The notes beneath the pieces were generated by a model. It saw only the letters and a program-made list of their open reading frames with translations, had not been told where the DNA came from and made no database searches. The position numbers and the translations under genes were made by a program. From positions 351,767 through 415,766 of the forward strand of contig JAIXWR010000042.1 in the NCBI GenBank assembly GCA_027491155.1: a stretch of DNA of 64,000 nt, written 5' to 3'. Positions 38,839 to 48,743 of the stretch are shown here, one piece after another (the first letter of the stretch is position 1; every line of letters begins with the position of its first letter). The stretch is from Verrucomicrobiaceae bacterium. GTDB taxonomy: Bacteria > Verrucomicrobiota > Verrucomicrobiia > Verrucomicrobiales > Akkermansiaceae.

Positions 38839-41800
38839 TCAGGGGGTGTTGGTTCCCTTGACGCGGGCGAACAGCTTGCCGCCGGGGGCGAGGGTGCTGC
38901 GCTTGAGCTTCACCTGCACCCGGTCGACGCCGGGAGTGACCGAGTAGTGGTTGTCGGTCACGATGATGTCGATGTCGGCGTTGTCCACCGCGGTGGTCCA
39001 GCCGGCGAGGGTCGTGCTGTATTCCGCGGCGATGGTGGTGTTGGTGTCACCGTTGGCGGCATCGGCGCGGCGGTAGGTGAAGATGAAGTAATCGGGGTCC
39101 GACGAGTTGTCCAAAGTCGGCACCAGTCCGGTGGCGTCGGCGGCGGGGTTGGCCGCGCCGAAGATCCAGGCGAGGCCGTTGTCGATGCCGTCGTTGTTGG
39201 TATCGTCCTCGAACAAGGGTCCGCCGGACCAGATCTGGTAAGGAGTGGCGGTCTGGACGAGGCGGAGTTCGTTGCCGCCGAACACCTGCAGTTCGTATCC
39301 GGCGGGAGCCGGCGCGGCGAGCGTCGGGGTGCCGGTGATCGAGTTGGCGGTTAGCAGCGTGTAGCTGGCCAGGGTGGGGGTGCCGGTGACGAGCACCGTT
39401 TGGCCGGTGAAGTCGATGGTGGCGGCGGACGCGGTGACGGGCGAGGCGATGTCGAGTCCCAGCTTGCCCCCGCCGCTGAAGGTGATGGCGCTGGTGCCCT
39501 GGCTGGCGCCGGTGATCACCAGGGTGCCGCCGTCGATGGCGGTGGCGCCGGTGTAGGTGTTCGTGGCGGCAAGGCGCAGGGTTCCCGCGCCGCTTTTGGT
39601 GAGACCGCCGGTGCCGAAGTTTGCCAAGGGGGAATCGACGGTGACGGAGTGGCCGTTGGTGTCGATCTTCGCTCCGCCGTTGTCCACCCTGCCGTTGATG
39701 TTGGCGGGGAAGGTCAGTCCCGCGCTGGCGATGAACTGGCCGCCGTTGAAGTTGAAGATGCGGGTGCCGTTGGTGATGGCCGTGATGGCGCCGACGGTGA
39801 GCGTGCCGCCATTGAGGTTGACGATGGCGCTCTGGCTGGCTCCGGGCTGGAAGCCGATGGTGCCGATGCTGGCCGAGCCGGAATTGAGGGTGATGACACC
39901 GCCGCCGAGGTTGGAGACGCCATTGCCCAGAAGCAGGGTGGCGAGGCCGGCGGTGGCGGTGTAGGTCCCGCCGTCGATGACAAGCGTGCCGTTCCCGGTA
40001 GCGCCGGCGCCAAGGATGTCCTGCGCCCCGGTTCCCGAGCCGCTGGTGGTCAAGGAAGCTCCCGTTTGGATCGTCAGGTCGCTGTTCACCGTGTTGCCGA
40101 CGAGAAGGCCCCGTTGGCCGGTTGCCGCGCCGCCGGAGAGGAAGTTTCCGGAAGCGAGCAGGTTCCCGAGGCCGCGGATGTCCAATCGCGTGATCGTGAG
40201 GGTTCCCGCCGTCGTGAAGGTGCTATTGCCGGTGGTCACGAAGCCGGTGATGCCGACCGGATTCATCGAGAGGAAGCCGGTCGTGCCGGTTCCGGTCACG
40301 GACTGGTTCGCGGCGAGGGTGACGTTGCCGGCGGCATTGAACTGAAGGGTGGCTCCGTCGCCGATGGTGATGGGGGCCGAGTTCCCGGTGGGATTTCCGG
40401 TCATGGCCAGGGTTCCTGCGGAGACCGTGATGGGACCCGTGAAGGAGTTGGTGCCGCTCAAGGTTAGCGTGCCGGCACCTTGTTTGGTGAGTCCCAGGTT
40501 GCCGGTCAGCACCGCGCTGTTGGCGGCGCTGCCGCCGGTGGGCGAGTAATTGGTGGCATTGTTGACGGTCAGCACGGCCTGGTTGACGAGGTCGCTGTTG
40601 GTGATCGTCTTGGTGCCGGTCGAGGCGGAGCCGCCGTTGTAAACGATGCCCGCGGTGGTCTGGTTGAAACCGTTCAGGTCCAGGACGGGGGAGGTCGCGC
40701 CGCTGGGGTTGCCGAAGATCAATTCGCCGGTGGAAGGCAGAACGCCGGCGAGGCCCATCTTCAGGGTGCCGACCGCCACCTGGGTGTTGACCCAGTTGTA
40801 GGTCTTGCCGGGGGCTCCCACCAGCCAGGTGCTGTTGTCGGTCTTGGCGAAATTGCCACCGGTCAGGTTCACGTTGCCGATCACCCGGTTGCTGGCGCTG
40901 GCGGAGTCGCCGCGGACGAAAAAGGCGGCACCGTTCGTCATGGTTCCGGTGATGTCGCCGGTGATGGTGATGGAGCCGGTGCCGGTCGAGGTGAATTGCA
41001 CGAGGTTCGTGTCGCTGCTGACATCGATGGCGCCGGCCAGGGTGTGGTTGAAGGCGCTGTTGTTGACGAGGTTGGCCCGTCCGCCGGAGTTGGCGGCGAA
41101 GTTCAGGTTCTCGTTGATCGTCAGATCGGCGCTTGCGGCCGAAAGGCTGAGGCCGATGCCGGTGGCGGCGTTGCCGCCGTTGACCGTGGTGGCGCCGGCC
41201 GTCGTGCCGAGCGCGGTGTTGCTGGTGACGGAAAGGGTTCCGAGGTTGACGGTGGTGGCTCCGTTGTAGTCGTTGGCACCGGAGAGAGTCAGCGTGTTGG
41301 TGCCGTATTTGGTGAGGGTCGAGGCCGAGGTGTTGTCGCTGATCGTGGAATTGACCGTGATGGCGGCGTTTGCCACCACCGTGAGGTCGCCGCCGGCGGT
41401 GAGGGCCGTGAGCGTGCCGGGAGTGGCCGGCAATCCGACCGTTAGCGCGCCGGCGCCGGTGCCCTGGAGGATCGCGGCGGTGGCGAGGGTGTTGCCGGTG
41501 CCGATGTCCACATTGCCGGCGGTGGTCGCGGAGTTGACCAGGGTGTCGGTGGAAGTGGTGCCGGCTACCGCCATGGTGATGTCGCCCGCGAGACCGGTGC
41601 CTTCGATGATGCGGGTGTGACCGGGGCCGCCGGTGATCGTCTTGGTCCCGGAATCGAGGCGGGTGAGGTCGGTGTAGGTCGCCTCGATGACCGGACCGTT
41701 GGCAAGGTTGGTGGAATTGACCGCCCACGAGTTGCCGCCGACCGTGGCCCAGGTGCCGAGGATGCCGAGGCTGTTGTTGCCGTTATTGACGGTGGCGACA

Positions 41801-43344
41801 CCGGCCGCGCCGAAGTTCACCGCTCCCGTGTTGTTGGTGATGGTCCCCATCTGGAGAACCGCGGTATTGGCCCCCGCGCGGGTCACCGTGGTCGAGGTGC
41901 CCTGCCTCAGGGTGGTCGAGGCCACGATTTCGGTGTGGATTCCGCTGGCACCGGCCAGCGTGAGGGTGCCGCCGGCCAGGTTCAGAACGGCGGTATCGGA
42001 CAGCTTGCTGTTGTCCTGGGTGCCGTAGTTCAAGGCGAGCGTTCCGGTATTCAAGGTGGTGGTTCCATCGTAGGTGTTGGCACCGGCGAGAGTGAGGGTG
42101 TTGCTGCCGTTCTTGACGAGGCTTCCGCCGCTGCCGGTGATCGGCGCGGCGATGCTGTTGCCGGCGAGGCTACCGTCGGTCTGGATCGTCAGGGTGTTGG
42201 AGCCGAGGGCCACGGTGGCGGTTGACGGGATGACCAGCGTGCTGTTGCCGTTGACGATGGAAGAGACGTTCGCGGCCAGCGTGATGCCGCCGGACAGGGT
42301 CAGCGCGAGCGTGTTGGTCGCGCTGCCGCCCGTGGCGTTGATGCTGCCGCCGTTGGAGGTGATCGGCGGGAAGTAATTGGCGGCGGTGGCACCGGTTCCG
42401 GCCTGCTGGAAATTCAAGGTGGTAGCGGCTGCGACAGTGATGCTCGAAGGGGCGTTGGTGCCTGGAGTGTTGCCGCCGAGGGCGGTATAGCCGACACCGC
42501 CGATGTTCAAGGTGCCGGCGTTGAGCTGGATCGGGCCGGTGAAGGTGTTCGCGCCGCTGAGGGTGAGCGCGCCGGCGCCTTCCTTGGTGAGGCCGACTCC
42601 CGCGCTGCCGCTGATGGCGCCGCCGAGTGTGACCCCGCTGTTCACGGTGATGGTGCGGGTCGCGGCACCCAGGCCCATGGCATTGTTGAAGGTCAGGGCG
42701 CCGTTGTTGGTGGCATCGCCGAGGGTGAAGTTGCCGCCGATGGTGATGCCGCCGGGATACTTGTTCGACAGGTCGCGCGCGGCCGTGGCGCTCGAGCGGA
42801 TGACGCCGCCGTTGATCACCAGCGTGTTTCCGGCGCCTCCGCCCATGGCGTTGACGCCGCCCACCGCCATCGTGCCGGCGTTCATGGTGAATCCGCCGAC
42901 GTAGGCGTTTCCGTTGGAGCTGATCAGGGTGCCGCTGCCGTTCTTGATGTAACCCGACCCTGCGGCGACGGACAGGGCCTGTCCGGCGAGATTGAGGGTG
43001 GCGCCGGTGCCGACATCCAGGGTGCGGATGTTGCCACTCGTTCCGATCGTCCCGCCCGCGGTGAAGGTGACCGTGACGCCGTCGGCCACCGTCACGTTGC
43101 CGATGTCGACGGTGGCACCCGTGACGGCGGAGTTGGCGCCGAAGACGATGTTCGTGTTGGCGGCGAAAGCATTCGTGAAGGGTCCGGCCGGAGCAGCGCC
43201 CCAGTTGGCCGTGTTGATCACGGCTCCGGTGCCATTGGTGTTCCAGTACTGCTGCGCATGGGCGGCATCGCGCGCGAACATCGCGGCCAGGGCGACGGCA
43301 AGCGGGAGGGAGAGGCGCGAGGCGAAGAGAGGTCGGGTTTTCAT
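38839..43344 (-). CDS. Large secreted autotransporter-associated beta-strand (PATR) repeat protein
   Basis: Signal peptide MKTRPLFASRLSLPLAVALAAMFARDAAHA; many repeats of the type LTKEGAGALTLSGANTFTGPIQLNAGTL; C-term FEDDTNNDGIDNGLAWIFG...FARVKGTNTP. Confidence 0.85.
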   Translation of the reverse strand: MKTRPLFASRLSLPLAVALAAMFARDAAHAQQYWNTNGTGAVINTANWGAAPAGPFTNAFAANTNIVFGANSAVTGATVDIGNVTVADGVTVTFTAGGTIGTSGNIRTLDVGTGATLNLAGQALSVAAGSGYIKNGSGTLISSNGNAYVGGFTMNAGTMAVGGVNAMGGGAGNTLVINGGVIRSSATAARDLSNKYPGGITIGGNFTLGDATNNGALTFNNAMGLGAATRTITVNSGVTLGGAISGSAGVGLTKEGAGALTLSGANTFTGPIQLNAGTLNIGGVGYTALGGNTPGTNAPSSITVAAATTLNFQQAGTGATAANYFPPITSNGGSINATGGSATNTLALTLSGGITLAANVSSIVNGNSTLVIPSTATVALGSNTLTIQTDGSLAGNSIAAPITGSGGSLVKNGSNTLTLAGANTYDGTTTLNTGTLALNYGTQDNSKLSDTAVLNLAGGTLTLAGASGIHTEIVASTTLRQGTSTTVTRAGANTAVLQMGTITNNTGAVNFGAAGVATVNNGNNSLGILGTWATVGGNSWAVNSTNLANGPVIEATYTDLTRLDSGTKTITGGPGHTRIIEGTGLAGDITMAVAGTTSTDTLVNSATTAGNVDIGTGNTLATAAILQGTGAGALTVGLPATPGTLTALTAGGDLTVVANAAITVNSTISDNTSASTLTKYGTNTLTLSGANDYNGATTVNLGTLSVTSNTALGTTAGATTVNGGNAATGIGLSLSAASADLTINENLNFAANSGGRANLVNNSAFNHTLAGAIDVSSDTNLVQFTSTGTGSITITGDITGTMTNGAAFFVRGDSASASNRVIGNVNLTGGNFAKTDNSTWLVGAPGKTYNWVNTQVAVGTLKMGLAGVLPSTGELIFGNPSGATSPVLDLNGFNQTTAGIVYNGGSASTGTKTITNSDLVNQAVLTVNNATNYSPTGGSAANSAVLTGNLGLTKQGAGTLTLSGTNSFTGPITVSAGTLAMTGNPTGNSAPITIGDGATLQFNAAGNVTLAANQSVTGTGTTGFLSMNPVGITGFVTTGNSTFTTAGTLTITRLDIRGLGNLLASGNFLSGGAATGQRGLLVGNTVNSDLTIQTGASLTTSGSGTGAQDILGAGATGNGTLVIDGGTYTATAGLATLLLGNGVSNLGGGVITLNSGSASIGTIGFQPGASQSAIVNLNGGTLTVGAITAITNGTRIFNFNGGQFIASAGLTFPANINGRVDNGGAKIDTNGHSVTVDSPLANFGTGGLTKSGAGTLRLAATNTYTGATAIDGGTLVITGASQGTSAITFSGGGKLGLDIASPVTASAATIDFTGQTVLVTGTPTLASYTLLTANSITGTPTLAAPAPAGYELQVFGGNELRLVQTATPYQIWSGGPLFEDDTNNDGIDNGLAWIFGAANPAADATGLVPTLDNSSDPDYFIFTYRRADAANGDTNTTIAAEYSTTLAGWTTAVDNADIDIIVTDNHYSVTPGVDRVQVKLKRSTLAPGGKLFARVKGTNTP

Positions 43345-43455
43345 AGGCTTTGGATTTCCAAGATGACGGTCTCCTCCAAAAAACGCGGTCGGGAAAGGGC
43401 TGTCCAAAAAATTCCTCGTCGCCTGCTACCCCTGAAATCCGGTAGAAGAGTCCCG

Positions 43456-44523
43456 ATGGGACGATTGATCATCCATTCGGCCACCGAGCAACTGGTGACC
43501 TACCTGCGGGGCGAGCTGATGGCCGGGGCATGGCGCGGGCAGATGCCCGGCGGGGACCGGCTGGCGGCGGAACTCGGGGTCGGGCGGGACACGGTGGAAT
43601 CGGCGCTGCGGCGGCTGGAGGAGGAAGGCCTGCTGGTGAACCAGGGCCGGCGGCGCGGGCGCAGGATCGATCCGGCGGCCTGCGGTGGCGGGGCGCGGAA
43701 ACTGAGCGTGGGATTGCTTCTCGACGAACCGGCAAACCGGAAACTGGACTACATGCTGGAAGTCGCCCACGAGCTGGCGCAAGCCGGGCACGGGGTTGTC
43801 GTGCCGCCGCGGGCCATGGGCGAACTCGGTCACGACGTGGGACGGATCGCGGCGATGGTGGAGAAGACCGGGGCGGATGCCTGGCTCGTCCTGTCCGGCC
43901 CGCGCGAGCTGCTGGAGTGGTTTTCCGCCGGACCGGTCCCGGCATTCGCGGTTTTCGGGCGGCGGCGGGATCTGCCGATCGGCGGGGTGGGTCCGGACAA
44001 GCCGCTCGCGCTGGCGAAGGCCGCGCGGCACCTGATCGGCCTGGGTCACCGGCGGATCTCGTTGTTGGTTCGTCCGAGGCGCCGCCTGCCGGGGCCGGGT
44101 GCGAGCGAGCGGGCCTTCCTGAACGAGCTCGCGACCGCCGGAATCACGCCGGGATCGTATCATCTGCCCGACTGGGAAGAGAGCGTCGAAGGGTTCCACG
44201 GCTGCCTGGAATCGCTCTTCAAGGTGACACCGCCGACCGCCCTGATCATCGACGAGGCACCCTTCTTCGTTTCCGCGCTCCAGTTTCTGGGCAGGCAAGG
44301 GGTCCGGGTGCCGGAGGAGGTTTCGCTGGTCTGCACCGATGCCGATCCCTGCTTTGCCTGGTGCCGGTCGTCGGTGGCCCACATCCGCTGGGACAGCCGG
44401 CCGGTGGTGAAACGGATCGTCACCTGGGTGAATGCCGTCAGCCGCGGGGTGAAAGACCGGCGGCAGACGCTCACTCCGTCGGAATTCATAACCGGGGCGA
44501 CGATCGGGCCGGCGAGGGAATGA
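43456..44523 (+). CDS. GntR family transcriptional regulator with LacI/sugar-binding-type effector domain
   Basis: wHTH: QLVTYLRGELMAGAWRGQMPGGDRLAAELGVGRDTVESALRRLEEEGLLVNQGRRRGRRI; periplasmic-binding-fold C-terminal half. Confidence 0.85.
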   Translation: MGRLIIHSATEQLVTYLRGELMAGAWRGQMPGGDRLAAELGVGRDTVESALRRLEEEGLLVNQGRRRGRRIDPAACGGGARKLSVGLLLDEPANRKLDYMLEVAHELAQAGHGVVVPPRAMGELGHDVGRIAAMVEKTGADAWLVLSGPRELLEWFSAGPVPAFAVFGRRRDLPIGGVGPDKPLALAKAARHLIGLGHRRISLLVRPRRRLPGPGASERAFLNELATAGITPGSYHLPDWEESVEGFHGCLESLFKVTPPTALIIDEAPFFVSALQFLGRQGVRVPEEVSLVCTDADPCFAWCRSSVAHIRWDSRPVVKRIVTWVNAVSRGVKDRRQTLTPSEFITGATIGPARE

Positions 44524-44581
44524 TGCCGCATTTTGCAGGTGATCGCTTGCCCGGGCGCGAGGGGCTTTCCATGCTGCGGCC

Positions 44582-45172
44582 ATGAAGCACCGTCGCCGCG
44601 AGCATGAGGCCCGCGAAAACCGCCATGTCCGCAAGGTTGATGAGAACGCGTCGTCCGGTCCGGCGCTCGACGAGGACGACCTGGCGCGGATCGTCGCGGA
44701 GACGCCGGTGCCCTTCCTGCTGATCCTCGACTGCGTGCAGGACCCGCACAACCTCGGGGCCATCCTGCGCACCGCCGACGGGGCGGGCGTCCATGCGGTG
44801 GTCGCGCCGAAGGACAAGGCGGTCGGGATTACCGAGACCGTGCGGCGCATTTCGGTCGGCGCGGCGGACCATGTTCCCTTCGTGCAGGTGACCAATCTGG
44901 CGCGGACGATGGAGCACTTGAAGAAGGCCGGCGTGTGGATCGTCGGGACCACGGATCACACCGACAAGCTGCTCTACGAACTGGATCTCAAGGGACCGCT
45001 GGCGATCGTGCTGGGCGCGGAGGAGAAGGGGATGCGGCGGCTGACCGAGGAGAACTGCGACTTCCTGGCCAAGCTGCCGATGGCGGGGAAGGTGGAGTGC
45101 CTGAACGTGTCGGTGTCGGCGGGGGTGTGTCTTTACGAGGCCGTCCGGCAGCGATCTCTGGTGAAGGCATGA
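44582..45172 (+). CDS. rlmB: TrmH/SpoU family rRNA 2'-O-methyltransferase (RlmB-like, without the usual N-terminal substrate-binding domain)
   Basis: Knotted MTase motifs [67 protein letters not shown]. Confidence 0.8.
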   Translation: MKHRRREHEARENRHVRKVDENASSGPALDEDDLARIVAETPVPFLLILDCVQDPHNLGAILRTADGAGVHAVVAPKDKAVGITETVRRISVGAADHVPFVQVTNLARTMEHLKKAGVWIVGTTDHTDKLLYELDLKGPLAIVLGAEEKGMRRLTEENCDFLAKLPMAGKVECLNVSVSAGVCLYEAVRQRSLVKA

Positions 45173-45978
45173 GCTCCCCGATCCGCATCCTGTCCGACCT
45201 GCACCTCGGGCACCGCGTGTCGCGCATCGCGTCGGCGGAAGGCTTGCGGCCTTTGATCGCGGGGGCGGGCATGGTGATCTTCAACGGCGACACCTGGCAG
45301 GAGCTGGCGAAGCTGTTCCGCGAGCGCTCGGCGGGGATGCTGGAGGACTTGAAAAGGATCTGTGCGGAGGAGGGAGCCGAGCCGATTTTCCTTTCTGGTA
45401 ACCACGATCCGGGCTGGCCCGGACCGGGCTGGGTGGAGCTGGCGGGCGGGAGGATTCTGATCACGCACGGCGATGCGCTCTTTCCCGACGGTTCGCCATG
45501 GAGCCGCGAGGCGCTGACGCGGCAGGATCAGGTCGGGGAGTTGTGGAAGCGATTCGAGGCGGTGGTCGACGATCCCGCGGAACGGATCGTGCTGGCGCGA
45601 GAGATGGCGCTGGTGCTGCGGGCGGCGGAGTATCCGAAGGGCAAGCAGCTCTGGCAGCGCGCGCTGGATGCGGTCCGGCCGCCGCGCCGGGCCTTCGAGA
45701 TGCTGCGGGTGTGGGCGACCCAGGCGGACGCGGCGGCGGCCTTTGCCGAGCGCTATTTCCCGAAGGCGGAGATCATCCTCAAAGGCCACTTCCACCGCGC
45801 CGGCATCTGGCACAAGCGCGGCCGGCTGGTGATCAACCTCGGCGCTTTCATGAATCCCTGCCCGGCCTTGTGGGCGGACTACGACGGCGGCTTGTTGCGC
45901 TGTGGGAAGGTGGATGAAAGCGGGGAGAGTTACCGGAAGGGCGAGGTGATCGGGGTGTGGCGGGTGCGGGAGTCCTAA
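45169..45978 (+). CDS. Metallophosphoesterase
   Basis: ATGA overlap 45169-45172; [46 protein letters not shown]. Confidence 0.88.
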   Translation: MSSPIRILSDLHLGHRVSRIASAEGLRPLIAGAGMVIFNGDTWQELAKLFRERSAGMLEDLKRICAEEGAEPIFLSGNHDPGWPGPGWVELAGGRILITHGDALFPDGSPWSREALTRQDQVGELWKRFEAVVDDPAERIVLAREMALVLRAAEYPKGKQLWQRALDAVRPPRRAFEMLRVWATQADAAAAFAERYFPKAEIILKGHFHRAGIWHKRGRLVINLGAFMNPCPALWADYDGGLLRCGKVDESGESYRKGEVIGVWRVRES

Positions 45979-46832
45979 GCTCCGATCGGGTGCCAGACGG
46001 TTTTGGCCTCGGTGAAATCGCGGATCGCGTAGGGCGAGTCGTGGCTGGAGGAGAACCAATCGGACTTCGGGTCGTGGAGGATCACCCGCTTGACGGATTC
46101 GGCGGCACCTTGCTGAAGGGCGGTCGCTTCGTCTTTGGTCGCGGTGGCGGCGACGGCGCGGAGGTGCTCGTGGGTGGCGAAGGTCGGGAGCATTTCCTTG
46201 CGTTCGCCGGTGAGGAGGTTGACCACGCCGCCGGGAAGGTCGCTGGTGGCGAGCATTTCGCCGAGCAGGATGGAAGGGTACGGCGCGGCGTGCGAGGCGA
46301 GGGCGACGACGCTGTTGCCGGCGGTGATGGCGGGCAGGATGAGCGTCATCAGGGCGAGCAGGGGCGCGTTCTCCGGGGCGAGGATGCCGACGATGCCCAT
46401 CGGTTCGGTGACGGTGAAATTGAAGTGCGGGCTGGCGACCGGGTTCACGCTGCCGAGGACCTGCTCGTATTTGTCCGCCCAGCCGGCGAAGTGAACGATG
46501 CGGTCGATGGTGGCGCGGACTTCTTTCGCGGCGGCATCCGGGGCGGTGCCGTGAAGCGCGATGGCCGCGGTCATCTCCGGCGCGCGGGCTTCCAGCATCT
46601 CGGCGAGGCGGTAGAGGATCTGCGCGCGGTTGTAGGGCGTGCGCTTCGCCCAGCCCGCGCCGGCCTTGGCCGCGGCTTCGACGGCGTTGCGGACGTCCTT
46701 GCGGGTGCAGCGCGGGATGTTGGCGTGGAATTCGCCGGAGCTACGATGGATCTCGTAGACGCGGCCGGACTCCGAGCGGATGAAAGCGCCGCCGACGTAG
46801 CACTTGGGGGTTTTGGTGATTTTGAGGGACAT
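45975..46832 (-). CDS. Short aldehyde dehydrogenase family protein lacking the catalytic domain
   Basis: ALDH NAD-binding half: PRCTRKDVRNAVEAAAKAGAGWAKRTPYNRAQILYRLAEML...EPMGIVGILAPENAPLLALMTLILPAITAGNSVV; no catalytic Cys region; tail jumps to [13 protein letters not shown]. Confidence 0.8.
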   Translation of the reverse strand: MSLKITKTPKCYVGGAFIRSESGRVYEIHRSSGEFHANIPRCTRKDVRNAVEAAAKAGAGWAKRTPYNRAQILYRLAEMLEARAPEMTAAIALHGTAPDAAAKEVRATIDRIVHFAGWADKYEQVLGSVNPVASPHFNFTVTEPMGIVGILAPENAPLLALMTLILPAITAGNSVVALASHAAPYPSILLGEMLATSDLPGGVVNLLTGERKEMLPTFATHEHLRAVAATATKDEATALQQGAAESVKRVILHDPKSDWFSSSHDSPYAIRDFTEAKTVWHPIGA

Positions 46833-46864
46833 GAGAAAATGTGCGGGTGCAAAACGCAGATGCG

Positions 46865-47185
46865 CTATTCGGGTTCGATCTGCGAAGGAGGAGGGAGGGC
46901 TCGCTGGCGAGGAATTTGAACGGGTTTCTTAAGGCCGGCCTGGATCTCAGCGAGAGTGGCGGACTGGGCCGCAATCGCGGTCTTGAGTTCTGCGATCTCC
47001 GACTTCAGTTCACGGGAGCTATCCGAGGAAGTGGTGAGCCTCAGGCTACTGAGCTCGGCCTTGAGGGACCGCACTTCACGGAGCAGATCCTTGTCGTTGC
47101 CGGCGTTACCGAAGATGAGCACGATCACGGCGATCAGAATCAGGGAACCGCAACCAAGGGATGCTTTGTTGTTGGAATCGGACAT
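46865..47185 (-). CDS. Small membrane-anchored coiled-coil protein
   Basis: Single N-terminal TM (GCGSLILIAVIVLIFG) followed by heptad-like LLREVRSLKAELSSLRL...LKSEIAELKTAIAAQSATLAEI. Confidence 0.6.
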   Translation of the reverse strand: MSDSNNKASLGCGSLILIAVIVLIFGNAGNDKDLLREVRSLKAELSSLRLTTSSDSSRELKSEIAELKTAIAAQSATLAEIQAGLKKPVQIPRQRALPPPSQIEPE

Positions 47186-47218
47186 AATCGTAGGGTTCTT
47201 GGTTCTTCCGGCGGATGC

Positions 47219-48697
47219 TTAGTCAAGATGCGAGTAATCCAGCAACCCGTGCTTCCCGCCTTCGCGGCCGAAGCCGCTTTGCTTGTAGCCGCCGAAGGGG
47301 CTGGAGGGGTCGAACTTGTTGTAGGTGTTGGCCCAGACGACGCCGGCCTTCAGCTCGGCGGCCATCTTGAGGATCTTGCTGCCCTTGTCGGTCCAGACGC
47401 CGGCGCTGAGGCCGAAGGGGGTGTTGTTGGCCTTTTCGATGGCTTCTTCCGGCGTGCGGAAGGTGAGGATGGAAAGGACCGGCCCGAAGATTTCCTCGCG
47501 GGCGACGCGGTGGCTCTGGGTGACCTTGGTGAAGAGCGTGGGCGCGTGGTAGAAGCCTTTGGCCGGCAGCTTGCAGGCGGGTTGGTGGAGTTCCGCGCCT
47601 TCCTTCACGCCGCTGGCGACGAGTTCCTTGATCTTTGCGAGCTGCTCGGCGGAGTTGATCGCGCCGATGTCGCTGTTCTTGTCGAGCGGATCGCCGACGC
47701 GGAGGACCTGCATCCGGCGCTTGAGCTTGGCGACGACGAGATCGGCCGCGCTTTCCTGGACCAGCAGGCGGGAACCGGCGCAGCAGACGTGGCCCTGGTT
47801 GAAGAAGATGCCGTTGACGATGCCTTCGACGGCCTGGTCGAGCGGGGCGTCCTCGAAGACGATGTTGGCTGCCTTGCCGCCGAGCTCGAGGCTGAGCTTC
47901 TTGCCGCTGCCGGCGAGGGCGCGCTGGATGATCTTGCCGACTTCGGTGGAGCCGGTGAAGGCGATCTTCGCGGCGAGCGGGTGGTTGACCACCGCGGCTC
48001 CGGTTTCGCCGGCACCGGTGACGATGTTGACGACGCCCGGCGGCAGGCCGGCTTGTTCGAGGATGGTGGCGAACTTCAGCGCGGTGATCGAGGTGGTCTC
48101 GGCGGGCTTCAGAACTACGGTGTTTCCCGTAGCGAGGGCGGGCGCGATTTTCCACGCGAGCATCAGCAGCGGGAAATTCCACGGGATGACCTGGCCGATC
48201 ACGCCGAGCGGCCGGAGCGTGCGGCCGGGGGCGACGAACCCGAGTTTGTCCGCCCAACCGGCGTGGTAGAAGAAGTGCGCGGCGGCCATCGGCAGGTCGA
48301 AGTCGCGCGACTCTTTGATCGGCTTGCCGCCATCGAGGGTTTCCGCCACGGCGAATTCTCGGGCGCGGTCCTGGAGCAGGCGGGCGATGCGGAAGAGATA
48401 CTTCCCGCGCTCCTTGCCCGGCAGCTTCGACCAGGCGGGAAAGGCCTTGGCGGCGGCGGTGTAGGCGGCATCGACATCGGCGGCGTTGGCGAGGGCGATC
48501 TCGCTGAGCTTGGCACCGTTGCGCGGGGCGATGGAGTCGAAGTATTTCTTCGACTTCGGCGCGGTGAACTTGCCGTCGATGAACAGCCCGTAGCGCGGCG
48601 CGATGAAGGGCTCGGCCGACTCCGGGGCGGGGTCGAATTCCCAGAGGTCGCCGAACAGCAGTTCGCGCGGGCGGGCGGGGGATTTTTTGGCGGGCAT
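47219..48697 (-). CDS. Aldehyde dehydrogenase (full length)
   Basis: IGQVIPWNFPLLMLAWKIAPALATGNTVVLKPAE, FTGSTEVGKIIQRAL, LELGGKAANIVF, catalytic FFNQGHVCCAGSRLLV. Start ATG 48697; the longer ORF start is spurious. Confidence 0.92.
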   Translation of the reverse strand: MPAKKSPARPRELLFGDLWEFDPAPESAEPFIAPRYGLFIDGKFTAPKSKKYFDSIAPRNGAKLSEIALANAADVDAAYTAAAKAFPAWSKLPGKERGKYLFRIARLLQDRAREFAVAETLDGGKPIKESRDFDLPMAAAHFFYHAGWADKLGFVAPGRTLRPLGVIGQVIPWNFPLLMLAWKIAPALATGNTVVLKPAETTSITALKFATILEQAGLPPGVVNIVTGAGETGAAVVNHPLAAKIAFTGSTEVGKIIQRALAGSGKKLSLELGGKAANIVFEDAPLDQAVEGIVNGIFFNQGHVCCAGSRLLVQESAADLVVAKLKRRMQVLRVGDPLDKNSDIGAINSAEQLAKIKELVASGVKEGAELHQPACKLPAKGFYHAPTLFTKVTQSHRVAREEIFGPVLSILTFRTPEEAIEKANNTPFGLSAGVWTDKGSKILKMAAELKAGVVWANTYNKFDPSSPFGGYKQSGFGREGGKHGLLDYSHLD

Positions 48698-48713
48698 GGT
48701 GGAGAAGGGAAAG

Positions 48714-48742
48714 ATAGGTCCTATAGGTCGAATAGGACCTAT
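48714..48742. repeat. Palindromic 9-bp-period tandem repeat
   Basis: ATAGGTCCT-ATAGGTCGA-ATAGGACCT-AT; ATAGGTCCTAT (48714-48724) is the reverse complement of ATAGGACCTAT (48732-48742). Confidence 0.8.
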
Positions 48743-48743
48743 T

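Noticed and set aside
22061-43344. Highly repetitive GT/GC-rich stretches (GGTGCCGGTG..., GGTGTTGGCGCC...) considered as possible CRISPR or satellite repeats
   Set aside because: They are degenerate in-frame PATR beta-strand repeats within secreted proteins; no constant repeat/unique spacer structure exists.
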